From: Streptomyces oceani
Lineage (GTDB): Bacteria; Actinomycetota; Actinomycetes; Streptomycetales; Streptomycetaceae
Length of the DNA stretch: 38,899 nucleotides
Assembly (NCBI RefSeq): GCF_001751245.1
Contig: NZ_LJGU01000114.1
Span: forward strand, 381,543-420,441
Reading direction: 5' to 3'
Made by a program: the position numbers and the translations under genes. Each line of letters opens with the position of its first letter. Within the stretch, counting starts at the first letter, position 1. Below, one piece after another: positions 7,948 to 16,222 of this stretch. The notes under the pieces are model-generated. The model saw nothing but the letters and a program-made list of their open reading frames with translations, was not told where the DNA came from and made no database searches.

Positions 7948-7969
7948 ACCCCGGCGGGACGGCCGGGGT
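7948..7969 (+). other. Leader hairpin of the metallophore operon
   Basis: Perfect 8-bp stem ACCCCGGC (7948-7955) / GCCGGGGT (7962-7969) with a 6-nt loop, in the roughly 150-nt untranslated leader and 34 nt before the start codon of the PLP enzyme. It could stabilise the mRNA or act in attenuation; no riboswitch was recognised. Apart from this, the terminator and the promoter, the gap 7677-8003 holds nothing I recognise. Confidence 0.35.
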
Positions 7970-8003
7970 CCGAACCCGACGGGCGACAAGGACGATCCGA
8001 CTG

Positions 8004-8996
8004 ATGGGCGATCACATGCACGACCACATAGCGGAGGTGGTGAAGCAACCGGCTCTGGTCACTGTGCGGCCGGAGCTGATATGTCTCCGGTTCGAGATCC
8101 TGAAGGTGCCCTCCGCGCTGGGGGCGGTTCGCCGGCTGCTGGATTCCGGCACCGTCCGGGCCGGAGACACCCTCGTCGACAGCTCGAGCGGGATCTACGC
8201 CCTCGCCTTGGCGCTCGCCTGTCATCGCTACGACATGCGTTGCCACATCGTGGGCTCCACGACCGTGGACCCCACCCTCCGCGTGCAGTTGGAAGCGCTG
8301 GGGGCCACGCTGGAACAGGTCGACCCGTCCCGCAGCCTGCGACTGGACCAGGGCGAGCGGGTCCGACGGATCACCCGACTCATCGAGCGCAACCCCTCGT
8401 ACCACTGGATGCGGCAATACCACGACGACATCCACTACCTGGGATACCGCGAGGTCGCCGAGACGATCGCCCGGGAGATCCCCACGGGTCCGCTCAGCCT
8501 CACCGGCGGGGTCGGCACCGGGGCGTCGACCGGCGCCATCGCCACCCGGCTGCGGGAACAGGGGCGGGACGTCCGCCTCGTCGGTGTGCAGCCTTTCGGC
8601 AGCGTCACCTTCGGCGCGGAGCACATCACCGATCCGGACATGATCATCGCCGGCATCGGAAGCGCCATCGAGTTCCGCAACGTCCGACACCGGCTCTACG
8701 ACCAGCTGCACTGGCTCGACTTCGAGCACGCCATGGCCGGCGCCGTCGGTCTGCTCCGGGACAGCGGCGTGTTCGCCGGCCTGTCCTCCGGCGCCAGCTA
8801 CCTCGCGGCGCGCTGGGAGCAGGAACGGGACCACGCACGGACCCACCTGTTCGTCGCCGCCGACACGGGCCACCGCTACGTGGAGCAGGTCTACGCGCGC
8901 CACGCCGAGGCCCTCGACATCGACACCCTCAAGCCGCACGAGGTCACCGGCCCCCGCGAGTTGAGCGCCCCCTGGTCAACCGCGCCGTGGCGATAG
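8004..8996 (+). CDS. SbnA-like PLP-dependent enzyme (cysteine synthase fold)
   Basis: A 330-residue fold-type II PLP enzyme related to cysteine synthase and to SbnA, which joins O-phosphoserine and glutamate on the way to 2,3-diaminopropionate in staphyloferrin B synthesis. Visible features are the substrate loop DTLVDSSSGIYALALA (family: TSGNTG), the glycine-rich phosphate-binding loop TGGVGTGASTGAI, and the C-terminal LSSGASYLAA. An ungapped alignment back from SSSG places Lys34 (FEILKVPSALG) at the Schiff-base lysine, although the usual S-x-K-D-R context is absent. The N-terminus is shorter than in cysteine synthases. ATG 8004 is used; ATG 8016 is an alternative. As first gene of the operon it is inferred to make an amino-acid-derived chelator or its precursor. 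Confidence 0.8.
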   Translation: MGDHMHDHIAEVVKQPALVTVRPELICLRFEILKVPSALGAVRRLLDSGTVRAGDTLVDSSSGIYALALALACHRYDMRCHIVGSTTVDPTLRVQLEALGATLEQVDPSRSLRLDQGERVRRITRLIERNPSYHWMRQYHDDIHYLGYREVAETIAREIPTGPLSLTGGVGTGASTGAIATRLREQGRDVRLVGVQPFGSVTFGAEHITDPDMIIAGIGSAIEFRNVRHRLYDQLHWLDFEHAMAGAVGLLRDSGVFAGLSSGASYLAARWEQERDHARTHLFVAADTGHRYVEQVYARHAEALDIDTLKPHEVTGPRELSAPWSTAPWR

Positions 8997-9061
8997 CCAC
9001 ACCCGCTCGGAGCGGCGACGCGCCGGGCCACGCCCGCACCGATGTCTGAACGAGAGAGCAC

Positions 9062-9907
9062 ATGTCACCCTCACCACCGAGCACGGTGGCCGAGCTGACC
9101 GAGGCGGTACTCGCCGGTCAGCACGGCCCCGCGCCGTCAACCATGACAGTCACCAGCGCGTTCTGGCTCCACCACACCACCCGTCTGACCGGCGGGGACG
9201 TCACCTACCGCAACCACTACCTGCTGCTGCGGACCGGTGCCGCGTTCGGCGCCTCCGCGTTCGAGCCGGGTGAGCTGGCCCCCGACTGCTGCGCGACGAC
9301 CTCGGGGCGCAGCCTCGCGGGCCTGCTTCACCACCCCAGCACGCCGGTCCGGATCGCGGCCCTGGACGCCTACCTCACGCGGGTACGGCCGCACGCCGGG
9401 GCGGGTGCCGAAGCGGTCACCCTGCCCGGCGGCGTACCGGAGGAGCGGGCTCAGGCCCGGGACACCGCCGTCGCGGAGCTGTTGGACATCCCCGAGGGTG
9501 CCCGGGTGGCGCTGATCGGCGTGGTCAACCCGCTCGTCGCGGCGATACGACTGCGCGGCGGGATCCCGCTGCCCTGCGATCTGAACCTGCGCTCCACCCA
9601 GTGGAACGACCCGGTCTCCGAGGACATGACCACCGTCCTCCCACACGCCGACGTGGTGGTGGCCACCGGCATGACGCTCAGCAACGGCACCTTCGACCGG
9701 CTTCTCGAACACTGTCGGTCGCACGGCACACCACTGATCGGATATGCCCAGACCGGCGCTGCCGTCGTACGGGCGTTCCTGGCCGCCGGCGTCACCGCGC
9801 TGTCCGCGGAACCGTTTCCCTTCTCGCAGTGCAGCGCGGACTCCACGGCCCTGTACCGCTACCGCTCCCCCGCCACCGGGTGCGTGACCGTCCAGGGGGC
9901 ACCGTGA
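9062..9907 (+). CDS. DUF4213/DUF364 protein (putative heavy-metal chelation family)
   Basis: A 281-residue cytoplasmic protein. Residues to about 110 resemble the DUF4213 (enolase-N-like) domain, including PVRIAALDAYL. Residues from about 137 resemble the DUF364 Rossmann-like domain: ARVALIGVVNPLVAAIR, then VLPHADVVVATGMTLSNGTFDRLLEHCR, with the typical TG-x-x-x-x-NGT motif. The family is named for putative heavy-metal binding and often neighbours metal ABC transporters, but no reaction is established. It starts 65 nt after the PLP gene with a GAGAGAGC ribosome-binding site, and its stop overlaps the next start (GTGA). It could be a biosynthetic partner enzyme or an intracellular handler of the metal-chelate complex. 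Confidence 0.75.
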   Translation: MSPSPPSTVAELTEAVLAGQHGPAPSTMTVTSAFWLHHTTRLTGGDVTYRNHYLLLRTGAAFGASAFEPGELAPDCCATTSGRSLAGLLHHPSTPVRIAALDAYLTRVRPHAGAGAEAVTLPGGVPEERAQARDTAVAELLDIPEGARVALIGVVNPLVAAIRLRGGIPLPCDLNLRSTQWNDPVSEDMTTVLPHADVVVATGMTLSNGTFDRLLEHCRSHGTPLIGYAQTGAAVVRAFLAAGVTALSAEPFPFSQCSADSTALYRYRSPATGCVTVQGAP

Positions 9908-12339
9908 GCGCCGAGGTCCACAACTCCACGGCGGCGGAGCGAGGTACGGCGGATCCCCGGCCACCCGGTGACCGGCGGATGGTCCGCAACCTGTGGCCGA
10001 TACTGCTGGCGTCCGCCGTCAGCCTGCTCCCGTTCACCGTGTTCAGCACGTACCTGGTGCCCATGGCAGAGGAGGCCGGCGGCGATGTCGCCAGCCTCGG
10101 CAGCCTGCGTGGCCTGGGCGGAATCGCGGCCCTGTTGGTGGGTACGGCGCTGGCGCCGCTACTCGACCGGGTGCGCAGGGAGCGGGCGAGTGCCGGCGCC
10201 CTGCTGCTGCTCGGCGGGGCGGCCGCGCTGGGCGCGAGCGGGGACCTCCTGTTGCTCGCCGTCTTCTGCCTGCTGGTCGGCGCCGCCACTTCCGTACTGA
10301 ACCCGGCCCTGACCGCCGCGGCGGCCGACCGGTTCGATACGGACGTCGCCGCCGCCCGCGCCGCGACGCTGGTCACAGCGACCCAGTCGATGACGGCGAT
10401 GCTCGCCGCGCCGGTCGTGGCGCTGCCCGCACTGCTGTGGGGCTGGGCCGGCGACCTGCTCGCGGTAGCGGTCCTGTCGGTGCTGCTGGCGGCGTTCCTC
10501 GTAAGAGGAACCAGCGGCGGCGGGAGCCGGTCCGATGATGAAAGTGACAACGTCGAGCCGCCCACCGAGGCAGGTCCGGCCTCCAGGACCGGCTACCTGG
10601 CGTCCTACCGGAAGCTCGCCGCCACGCCCGGTGTACCGCCGTTGCTGCTCATCGCCTGCCTGCGCACCGCCGTGTTCATGGGCTACCTCGCCTACCTCGC
10701 GGCGTACTACGACGAACGCTTCCAACTGACCCCCGGCCTCTTCGCGTTCGTGTGGACCCTCAGCGGGGCCTCGTTCTTCGTGAGCAACCTGCTCACCGGA
10801 CGGTTCACCAACTCCGCCACCGCGCGGGTCTCCACCGAGTGGGTACTCATCCTCGCGCTGGCGCTCGCGCTGGTTTCCGTCGTCGGGTTCTTCCTCACCT
10901 CGTGGTTGCCCCTGGCCCTGCTGCTCACCTCGCTGCACGCGGCCAGTCACGCGACGGTGGCCGCCTGTGTGGTCAGTCTGCTGGTCCGGCGCTGTGCGGG
11001 ACAGCGCGGTTCGGCGCTGAGCGTCAACGCCGCGGGCATGAGCTTCGGGGTCTTCCTCGGTACGACGCTCGGCGGAGCCGGTCTCGCGTTGGCGGGCTAC
11101 GCGGGCACCGCGGTGGTCTTCGGCTCCCTGATCCTCCTCGCGTCAGTGGCCGCCTTCCTGGTGGCCGGCGGCTCGGGACGGGGCACCACCGGCTCCGTGA
11201 CCTCCGAGGAGTCGAAGAACGAGCCGGCCGCGGGCCAGACCGACACGAACACCGGCGGTGACGCCCGCGCACGGCGGGACGGCCCGTTCACCTCCCGGGT
11301 GCGGCTGGGCGCCCTCTGCGTCCCGCTCGCCCTCCTGCTGCTCGGCTCAGTGCTGTTGGCGATCGGCCTCGGGCCCGCCGTAGTGGCACCGGACGAGACG
11401 GCCCGCCATCTGTGGGCCGCGTTGAGCGGCGGGCACATAGCGGCGGACGAGGTCACGGCCTACCAGATCATCTGGCAGATACGTACCCCACGGGTGCTGC
11501 TGGCGGCGGTGGTCGGCGCCGGGCTCAGCGCGGTCGGGGTGGTCATTCAGGCGTTGGTACGCAACGCGCTCGCCGACCCGTTCGTACTGGGTGTCTCCTC
11601 CGGCGGCTCGGTAGGCGCCGTCACGATCACGGTGACCGGGGGACTTGCCGCGTTCGGCGTGCACGCGGTGTCCCTGGGCGCGTTCCTCGGCGCGCTGGCG
11701 ACGGCGACGCTGGTGTACGCCGTTTCCGTGGGACCCGCCGGACCGGGTGGCGGACTCTCGCCGTTGCGGCTCGTACTGAGCGGAGTGGCGATCTCGCTGG
11801 GACTCCAGGCGCTGCTCAGCGTGATCATCTACTTCGCTCCGGGCGCCGAGGCGACGAGTCTGATCCTCTATTGGACGATGGGCGGCTTCGGCAAGGCCAC
11901 CTGGGGCACGCTGCCCTTGGTCACCGTATTCGTCCTGCTCGGTGTGCTGGTCTTCCGTCGGTACGCCCGCACTCTGGACGTCATCTCCCTCGGTGACGAG
12001 GCCGCGGCCAGCCTGGGGATCGACCCGGACCGGCAGCGCAAACAGTTGCTGGTGCTCGTGTCGCTGGTAACCGGCGCGATGGTGGCGGTCAGTGGAGCGA
12101 TCGGCTTCGTCGGGCTCGTACTGCCACACGTGGTGCGCATGGCGGTCGGCGCCACCCACGCACGTGTGCTCGCTGTGGCTCCGCTGGCCGGGGCAGTGTT
12201 CATGGTCTGGGCGGATCTGGTGTCCCGGACCCTGGTGGCCCCACGGGAACTCCCGCTCGGCGCGATCACCGCGCTCGTCGGAGTGCCCGTCTTCGTCGCT
12301 CTCCTGCGCCGCAGGGCCTATCTGTTCGGAGGACGCTGA
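9904..12339 (+). CDS. MFS transporter fused to FecCD-type ABC importer permease
   Basis: One uninterrupted 811-residue frame encodes two transporters. Residues about 25-420 are a 12-helix MFS carrier, with motif-A-like GTALAPLLDRVRRER, a polar central loop at about 205-230, and helices resuming at VPPLLLIACLRTAVFMG. A hydrophilic linker (about 421-466) leads into a complete FecCD permease of about 345 residues. This half has RTPRVLLAAVVGAGLSAVG, the signature NALADPFVLGVSSGGSVGAV, the EAA-like loop GDEAAASLGID for the ATPase, and the C-terminal GFVGLVLPHVVRMAVG and APRELPLGAITALVGVPVF. The GTG start overlaps the upstream stop (GTGA), and the stop overlaps the ATPase start (TGATG). In comparable loci exporter and importer are separate genes. 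Inferred role: export of the apo-chelator and import of the loaded one. Confidence 0.85.
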   Translation: MSAEVHNSTAAERGTADPRPPGDRRMVRNLWPILLASAVSLLPFTVFSTYLVPMAEEAGGDVASLGSLRGLGGIAALLVGTALAPLLDRVRRERASAGALLLLGGAAALGASGDLLLLAVFCLLVGAATSVLNPALTAAAADRFDTDVAAARAATLVTATQSMTAMLAAPVVALPALLWGWAGDLLAVAVLSVLLAAFLVRGTSGGGSRSDDESDNVEPPTEAGPASRTGYLASYRKLAATPGVPPLLLIACLRTAVFMGYLAYLAAYYDERFQLTPGLFAFVWTLSGASFFVSNLLTGRFTNSATARVSTEWVLILALALALVSVVGFFLTSWLPLALLLTSLHAASHATVAACVVSLLVRRCAGQRGSALSVNAAGMSFGVFLGTTLGGAGLALAGYAGTAVVFGSLILLASVAAFLVAGGSGRGTTGSVTSEESKNEPAAGQTDTNTGGDARARRDGPFTSRVRLGALCVPLALLLLGSVLLAIGLGPAVVAPDETARHLWAALSGGHIAADEVTAYQIIWQIRTPRVLLAAVVGAGLSAVGVVIQALVRNALADPFVLGVSSGGSVGAVTITVTGGLAAFGVHAVSLGAFLGALATATLVYAVSVGPAGPGGGLSPLRLVLSGVAISLGLQALLSVIIYFAPGAEATSLILYWTMGGFGKATWGTLPLVTVFVLLGVLVFRRYARTLDVISLGDEAAASLGIDPDRQRKQLLVLVSLVTGAMVAVSGAIGFVGLVLPHVVRMAVGATHARVLAVAPLAGAVFMVWADLVSRTLVAPRELPLGAITALVGVPVFVALLRRRAYLFGGR

Positions 12340-13118
12340 TGAACCTGACACTTGACGATCTGTCCGTCCGACGAGGTGGCGCGGCACTGCTGCGTGAACT
12401 CTCCCTGCGGGTACCCGATGGCCAGGTCGTAGGACTGGTGGGACCGAACGGAAGCGGCAAGTCCACCGCGCTCCGGTGCGTGTACCGAGCACTGCGCCCG
12501 AACGCCGGCACGGTGTGGCTGGACGACGAGGAACTGCCCCGGATGAGTGCCCGGCACGCCGCCCAGCACGTCGCCGCCATGACCCAGGACGCCGATCTCG
12601 ACCTGGACTTCACGGTCACCGAGATGCTCGCCCTGGGTCGCACGCCGCACCTGCGCGGCGGTCGGACACCAGGCCGCGCGGAACGGGAGCTGTGCGAGCG
12701 GGTGATGGACCAGGTCGGCATCCGCGAACTGGCCCACCGTGGCGTCGTCACGCTGTCCGGCGGCGAACGACAGCGCGTACTGCTGGCGCGTGCCCTCGTG
12801 CAGGAGCCGAGGGTCCTGATCCTCGACGAGCCGACGAACCACCTCGACCTCCGTCACCAGACGGAGCTGCTCTCGCTGCTGCGCCGGCAGGAGGTCAGCG
12901 TCCTCGTGGTCCTGCACGACCTCAACCTCGCCGCTGCGGCCTGCGACCGCCTCGGCGTACTCGCCGCGGGTCGGCTGGTGGCCGCCGGCACTCCGGAGGA
13001 CGTCCTGAGCGCGGAGCTGGTTCGGGAGGTCTTCGGAGTGCGCGCCAGCGTGGTGCCGCATCCGCTGAACGGCTGCCCACAACTGTTGTTCGATCTCGAC
13101 CATCCCGCTACGCGATGA
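12339..13118 (+). CDS. Metallophore ABC transporter ATP-binding protein (FecE/FepC type)
   Basis: A 259-residue cytoplasmic ATPase energising import through the FecCD half of the upstream fusion. Walker A is GPNGSGKST (about residues 35-43), the signature is LSGGERQRV, Walker B is VLILDEPTNHLDL and the switch histidine is in VLHDLN. The DVLSAELVREVFGV tail is typical of siderophore/B12-type ATPases. The ATG overlaps the preceding stop by one base (TGATG), indicating strict translational coupling. The stop overlaps an in-frame ATG of the lipoprotein gene (ATGA). Confidence 0.93.
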   Translation: MNLTLDDLSVRRGGAALLRELSLRVPDGQVVGLVGPNGSGKSTALRCVYRALRPNAGTVWLDDEELPRMSARHAAQHVAAMTQDADLDLDFTVTEMLALGRTPHLRGGRTPGRAERELCERVMDQVGIRELAHRGVVTLSGGERQRVLLARALVQEPRVLILDEPTNHLDLRHQTELLSLLRRQEVSVLVVLHDLNLAAAACDRLGVLAAGRLVAAGTPEDVLSAELVREVFGVRASVVPHPLNGCPQLLFDLDHPATR

Positions 13119-13186
13119 CCCAAGGCCCCCTGGAAACCCAAAGCATCCGGCACTCCGGAGAACTCGGAAAGGCGGTGCCGTCCCCC

Positions 13187-14194
13187 ATGTCGGCGACCCC
13201 ACCCACCCACCGTCACTCGCGCCGGATCGGCGTGCCACTCGTGCTGTGCTCGCTGCTGCTCACCGGCTGCGGTGCACAGACCGACCCGTCGGACGAGAGC
13301 GGTCGGAAGGCCACCGTGCGCAGATGCGGTGAGCCCGTGGAGTACACGCTCCCCCAGCGCGCCGTCGCCTACGAGGGCGGGAGCGCCGACAAGCTGTTCG
13401 CGCTGGGGCTCACCGACCACGTACACGGGTACGTCATGCCACCCGCCAACCCGCCAGTGAGCGAGTCCCCTTGGGCGGAGGAGTACGCCAAGGTGCGGAA
13501 TCTCGGTGACGACCTGCTCAACAAGGAAGTCGTCATGGAGGCCAAGGCCGATCTGGTGGTCGCCGGCTGGAACTCCGGTTTCAGCGACCAGCGCGGCATC
13601 ACTCCCGAGATCCTGGACAAGCTCGGCATCCAGAGCTTCATGCACAGTGAGAGCTGCTTCAACTATCCCGAACACCCGGAGACGGTCGACCCGTTCGAAG
13701 GGCTGTACACCGACCTGAAGCGGCTCGGACAGATATTCCGGGTCCCCGAACGGGCCGAGAAGGTGGTACGACGCATGCAGCAACGGGTGGCGAAGGTCAA
13801 GGAGAAGGCGCCCCGAAGCGACCGGACGCCCGTCTTCCTGTACGACTCCGGCAGCGACCAGCCCTTCACCGCGGGAAACCAGGTGCCGCCGAACGACATC
13901 ATCAAGGCCGCCGGCGGTCAGAACATCTTCCGGGGCCTCAACCAACGCTGGACGCAGGTGAACTGGGAATCCGTCACCCGGGCCGCCCCCGAGGTCATCA
14001 TCATCCTCGACTACGGCGACAAACCGGCCAAGGAGAAGATCGAGTTCCTGAAGAACTCCCCCAAGACCCGTGGGTTGCCGGCCGTACGCAAGGAGAACTT
14101 CTTCGTGCTCGACTACAACGAGGGAATCAGCGGCCCGCGCAACATCGACGGCCTGGAGAAGTTCGCCACCTACCTGCGGAAGCTCTCCCGCTGA
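13187..14194 (+). CDS. Metallophore-binding lipoprotein (FecB/BtuF type)
   Basis: A 335-residue extracellular substrate-binding lipoprotein for the adjacent permease and ATPase. From ATG 13187 it has an ideal lipoprotein signal: basic n-region (HRHSRR), hydrophobic VPLVLCSLLL, and lipobox LLTGC with Cys28. The mature part is a class III (helical-backbone) binding protein, with PQRAVAYEGGSADKLFALGLTDHVHGYV, MEAKADLVVAGWNS, and NDIIKAAGGQNIFRGLNQRWTQVNWESVTRAAPEVIIIL. An alternative ATG at 13115 overlaps the ATPase stop (ATGA) but adds 24 residues before the signal peptide. It is the last gene of the operon and converges with the PP2C-like gene. The ligand cannot be predicted; a metal-amino-carboxylate complex is an inference. 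Confidence 0.88.
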   Translation: MSATPPTHRHSRRIGVPLVLCSLLLTGCGAQTDPSDESGRKATVRRCGEPVEYTLPQRAVAYEGGSADKLFALGLTDHVHGYVMPPANPPVSESPWAEEYAKVRNLGDDLLNKEVVMEAKADLVVAGWNSGFSDQRGITPEILDKLGIQSFMHSESCFNYPEHPETVDPFEGLYTDLKRLGQIFRVPERAEKVVRRMQQRVAKVKEKAPRSDRTPVFLYDSGSDQPFTAGNQVPPNDIIKAAGGQNIFRGLNQRWTQVNWESVTRAAPEVIIILDYGDKPAKEKIEFLKNSPKTRGLPAVRKENFFVLDYNEGISGPRNIDGLEKFATYLRKLSR

Positions 14195-14271
14195 CGGCGT
14201 GACGCTCCGGGCCGCGCCACCCCGCCACCACCGGCCTCCGGCACCGGCGTCCTCATCGCGCGCGGTGTTCG

Positions 14272-16104
14272 TCACCCTTCCCAGACCGCGGCGGCCGTAC
14301 GGTCCGCGCCGTACACGTCCCGCGGACGGGGCTGCACCTCGGCCAGGAAGGCGGCCAGTTCCGGCGGGCCGGCCGTGTCGGACCAGCGGGCGGCCAGGCG
14401 TTCGGCGAAGTGCGCTGCCTCCCGTAGCGGTTCGGCCAGGCCCGCGCTCGCAAGCAACAGCGTGTCGCCCGGGCGGGCCGTCGAGGCGCGGAACAGGAAG
14501 GGCTGCGGGCGGGCCGGCTCGGTCCGGAACGGTTCCGGCGGCGGCTGCTCCGGCGTCGCCGGGGCGGGAAAGCCCAGGTGCATCGTGGCGCGCGGGTCCG
14601 CGCCGGGCTCGGTGGCGGCGTACGGCGCGGCGCCGGCCGAGTCCGCCGGTGCTTCGGCGTGCTGCCGCGCTCCGGCTGGCCCGGGGGCTGCCGGGGCGCC
14701 CGTCGTACCAGCCGTGCTCGGCGGATGCTCCGCGCTCTCGGGACGCTGCGCCACGCTCGGCTCAATGTCCTGCCATACGCCCTCGCGCAGCCGGAAGAGG
14801 CCGCCCCCGCCGATCCCGAAGAACACCCTGCTCGGGCAGTCCGGATCCGCCGGCAGCAGCAGGCAGCGGAGGGCGGGAGCCGGCTCCGCCTCATCGGTCG
14901 GCGGACCGCTTTCCGAGGAGAGGCAGAGCCTGCCGTAGCTCCGGTCGGTGAGTCGCTGTAGGCCGGACTTCAGCGCGGTCCGCCGACCGGCCGCGATGTC
15001 CTCGGCCAGCCGTGTGTGGCTGCGGCCCACCGTCTCGGCGATCGAGTGGCACGCGTCCCGTGCCGCCGCGCCCGCCACGGCCGCGGGTCCGGCCCCGGTC
15101 GCCATGGCGACCAGCAGCAGGGCGTCCCCGCCCTGGCCGAACCGTGCGGTGAACAGCGCGTCCCGACGCGGCTCGCCCAGCTCCCTGGCCGTGTCGCCGC
15201 GCAACGAGGTGGCTCGCAGGGCGAGTCGGCCATGTCGGGCGCCGTCCAGCACCGTGTCCGGGACCAGTTCGGCGAGCTGTTCGGGGTGTGCGGCGGGCGG
15301 CTCGGCGGGTTCGGGGCGCCGGGCGGGTGGTGTCGGCGGCTCGGTCGCGGACCGCTCTTCAGCGGGCTCCGGGCCGGTGGCGGCGGCCGGGGAGGGAGCC
15401 GGCTGCTGCGGGGACTGGTCCGCTTGCGGGCTCAGGCCCGGTTCCGCCGCCCGCGTCGTCGGGGCTGGTTCGGGCGCGGCGTTTGCGTCGGGCGCGGGCT
15501 CCGACGCGCTGGGCTCCGCTACCGGCTCGGGCTCCGGTACGTGCTGCGACACCTGCGTCGTATGCGCGGCCGCGGGGGCTACCGGCCACTGGGCCGCCGG
15601 CGCGGGAGCGGCGGCCTCCGGCGCCGGATCCGTGGAAGGCCGTTCCGGAGCCGCCGGTTCGTCCGTCGCGGGCGGCTCCGGATACGTCGGGCCCAGGTGC
15701 CAGGGGTCGAGCGAATCGGTCGCGGGCCACCCTGGGACGTCGTCCGAACGCGGTGGCTCCCCCGCCCGTTCCGGCTCGTCCCGTGCCTCCGGCTCCCTTC
15801 GCCCCTCCGGCTGGTCCGGCCCCTCCGGCTGGTCTGTGCTCCGCGAGCCGTTCGGTTCGGCCAACCCCGCGGGTTCCTCGGACCGGGTTACGTCCGAGGG
15901 AGCCCCGTCCCGTCGCTCGGCCGTCGGGCCGCTGGTCCGACCGGCCCGCGATCCCACCGTGCGCGTCACCGAGGCGAAGCGGTCATCCAGCGTGTCCCCG
16001 CCCTCGGCGCCGCCGGTGTCCCGGGTGTCGGCTTCGTACAACTGCCGCCACCAGTCGTCCTGTTGCTCGGTACGCGGACCACGCCGCTCCCCCTCGTCAC
16101 TCAT
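14272..16104 (-). CDS. PP2C-like protein lacking catalytic aspartates
   Basis: A 610-residue protein. The first about 280 residues are a low-complexity, Pro/Ala/Glu-rich region preceded by MSDEGERRGPRTEQQDDWWRQLYEAD. A divergent PP2C-type serine/threonine phosphatase domain follows. The block that normally reads V-A-D-G-x-G-G is LLVAMATGAGPAAV, and the C-terminal S-D-G-L motif is LLLASAGLAEPL; both metal-binding aspartates are missing. A final acidic residue may remain in GADRTAAAVW. It is probably a pseudophosphatase or a phosphoprotein-binding domain. The ATG at 16102-16104 has a GGGGAGAA ribosome-binding site. A single gene, convergent with the metallophore operon. Confidence 0.75.
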   Translation of the reverse strand: MSDEGERRGPRTEQQDDWWRQLYEADTRDTGGAEGGDTLDDRFASVTRTVGSRAGRTSGPTAERRDGAPSDVTRSEEPAGLAEPNGSRSTDQPEGPDQPEGRREPEARDEPERAGEPPRSDDVPGWPATDSLDPWHLGPTYPEPPATDEPAAPERPSTDPAPEAAAPAPAAQWPVAPAAAHTTQVSQHVPEPEPVAEPSASEPAPDANAAPEPAPTTRAAEPGLSPQADQSPQQPAPSPAAATGPEPAEERSATEPPTPPARRPEPAEPPAAHPEQLAELVPDTVLDGARHGRLALRATSLRGDTARELGEPRRDALFTARFGQGGDALLLVAMATGAGPAAVAGAAARDACHSIAETVGRSHTRLAEDIAAGRRTALKSGLQRLTDRSYGRLCLSSESGPPTDEAEPAPALRCLLLPADPDCPSRVFFGIGGGGLFRLREGVWQDIEPSVAQRPESAEHPPSTAGTTGAPAAPGPAGARQHAEAPADSAGAAPYAATEPGADPRATMHLGFPAPATPEQPPPEPFRTEPARPQPFLFRASTARPGDTLLLASAGLAEPLREAAHFAERLAARWSDTAGPPELAAFLAEVQPRPRDVYGADRTAAAVWEG

Positions 16105-16222
16105 ATCGTCATTCTCCCCGACCACGCGCGCCCGGACGCCATCACCACACGATTCCCGGCCACCGGCGACGTGCCCGCACCCGCCCGTGGGGACGGTCCA
16201 CTTCCCGGCAGCCGGCGGGGAC

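Noticed and set aside
9601..9903. Extension of the MFS-FecCD frame upstream to an ATG inside the DUF364 gene
   Set aside because: The extra 101 codons overlap the DUF364 coding sequence and read as out-of-frame noise; the GTG at 9904 with its GTGA overlap fits operon practice.
8004..14194. An NRPS or NIS siderophore cluster
   Set aside because: No adenylation, condensation, carrier-protein or IucA/IucC-type synthetase is present anywhere in the window.
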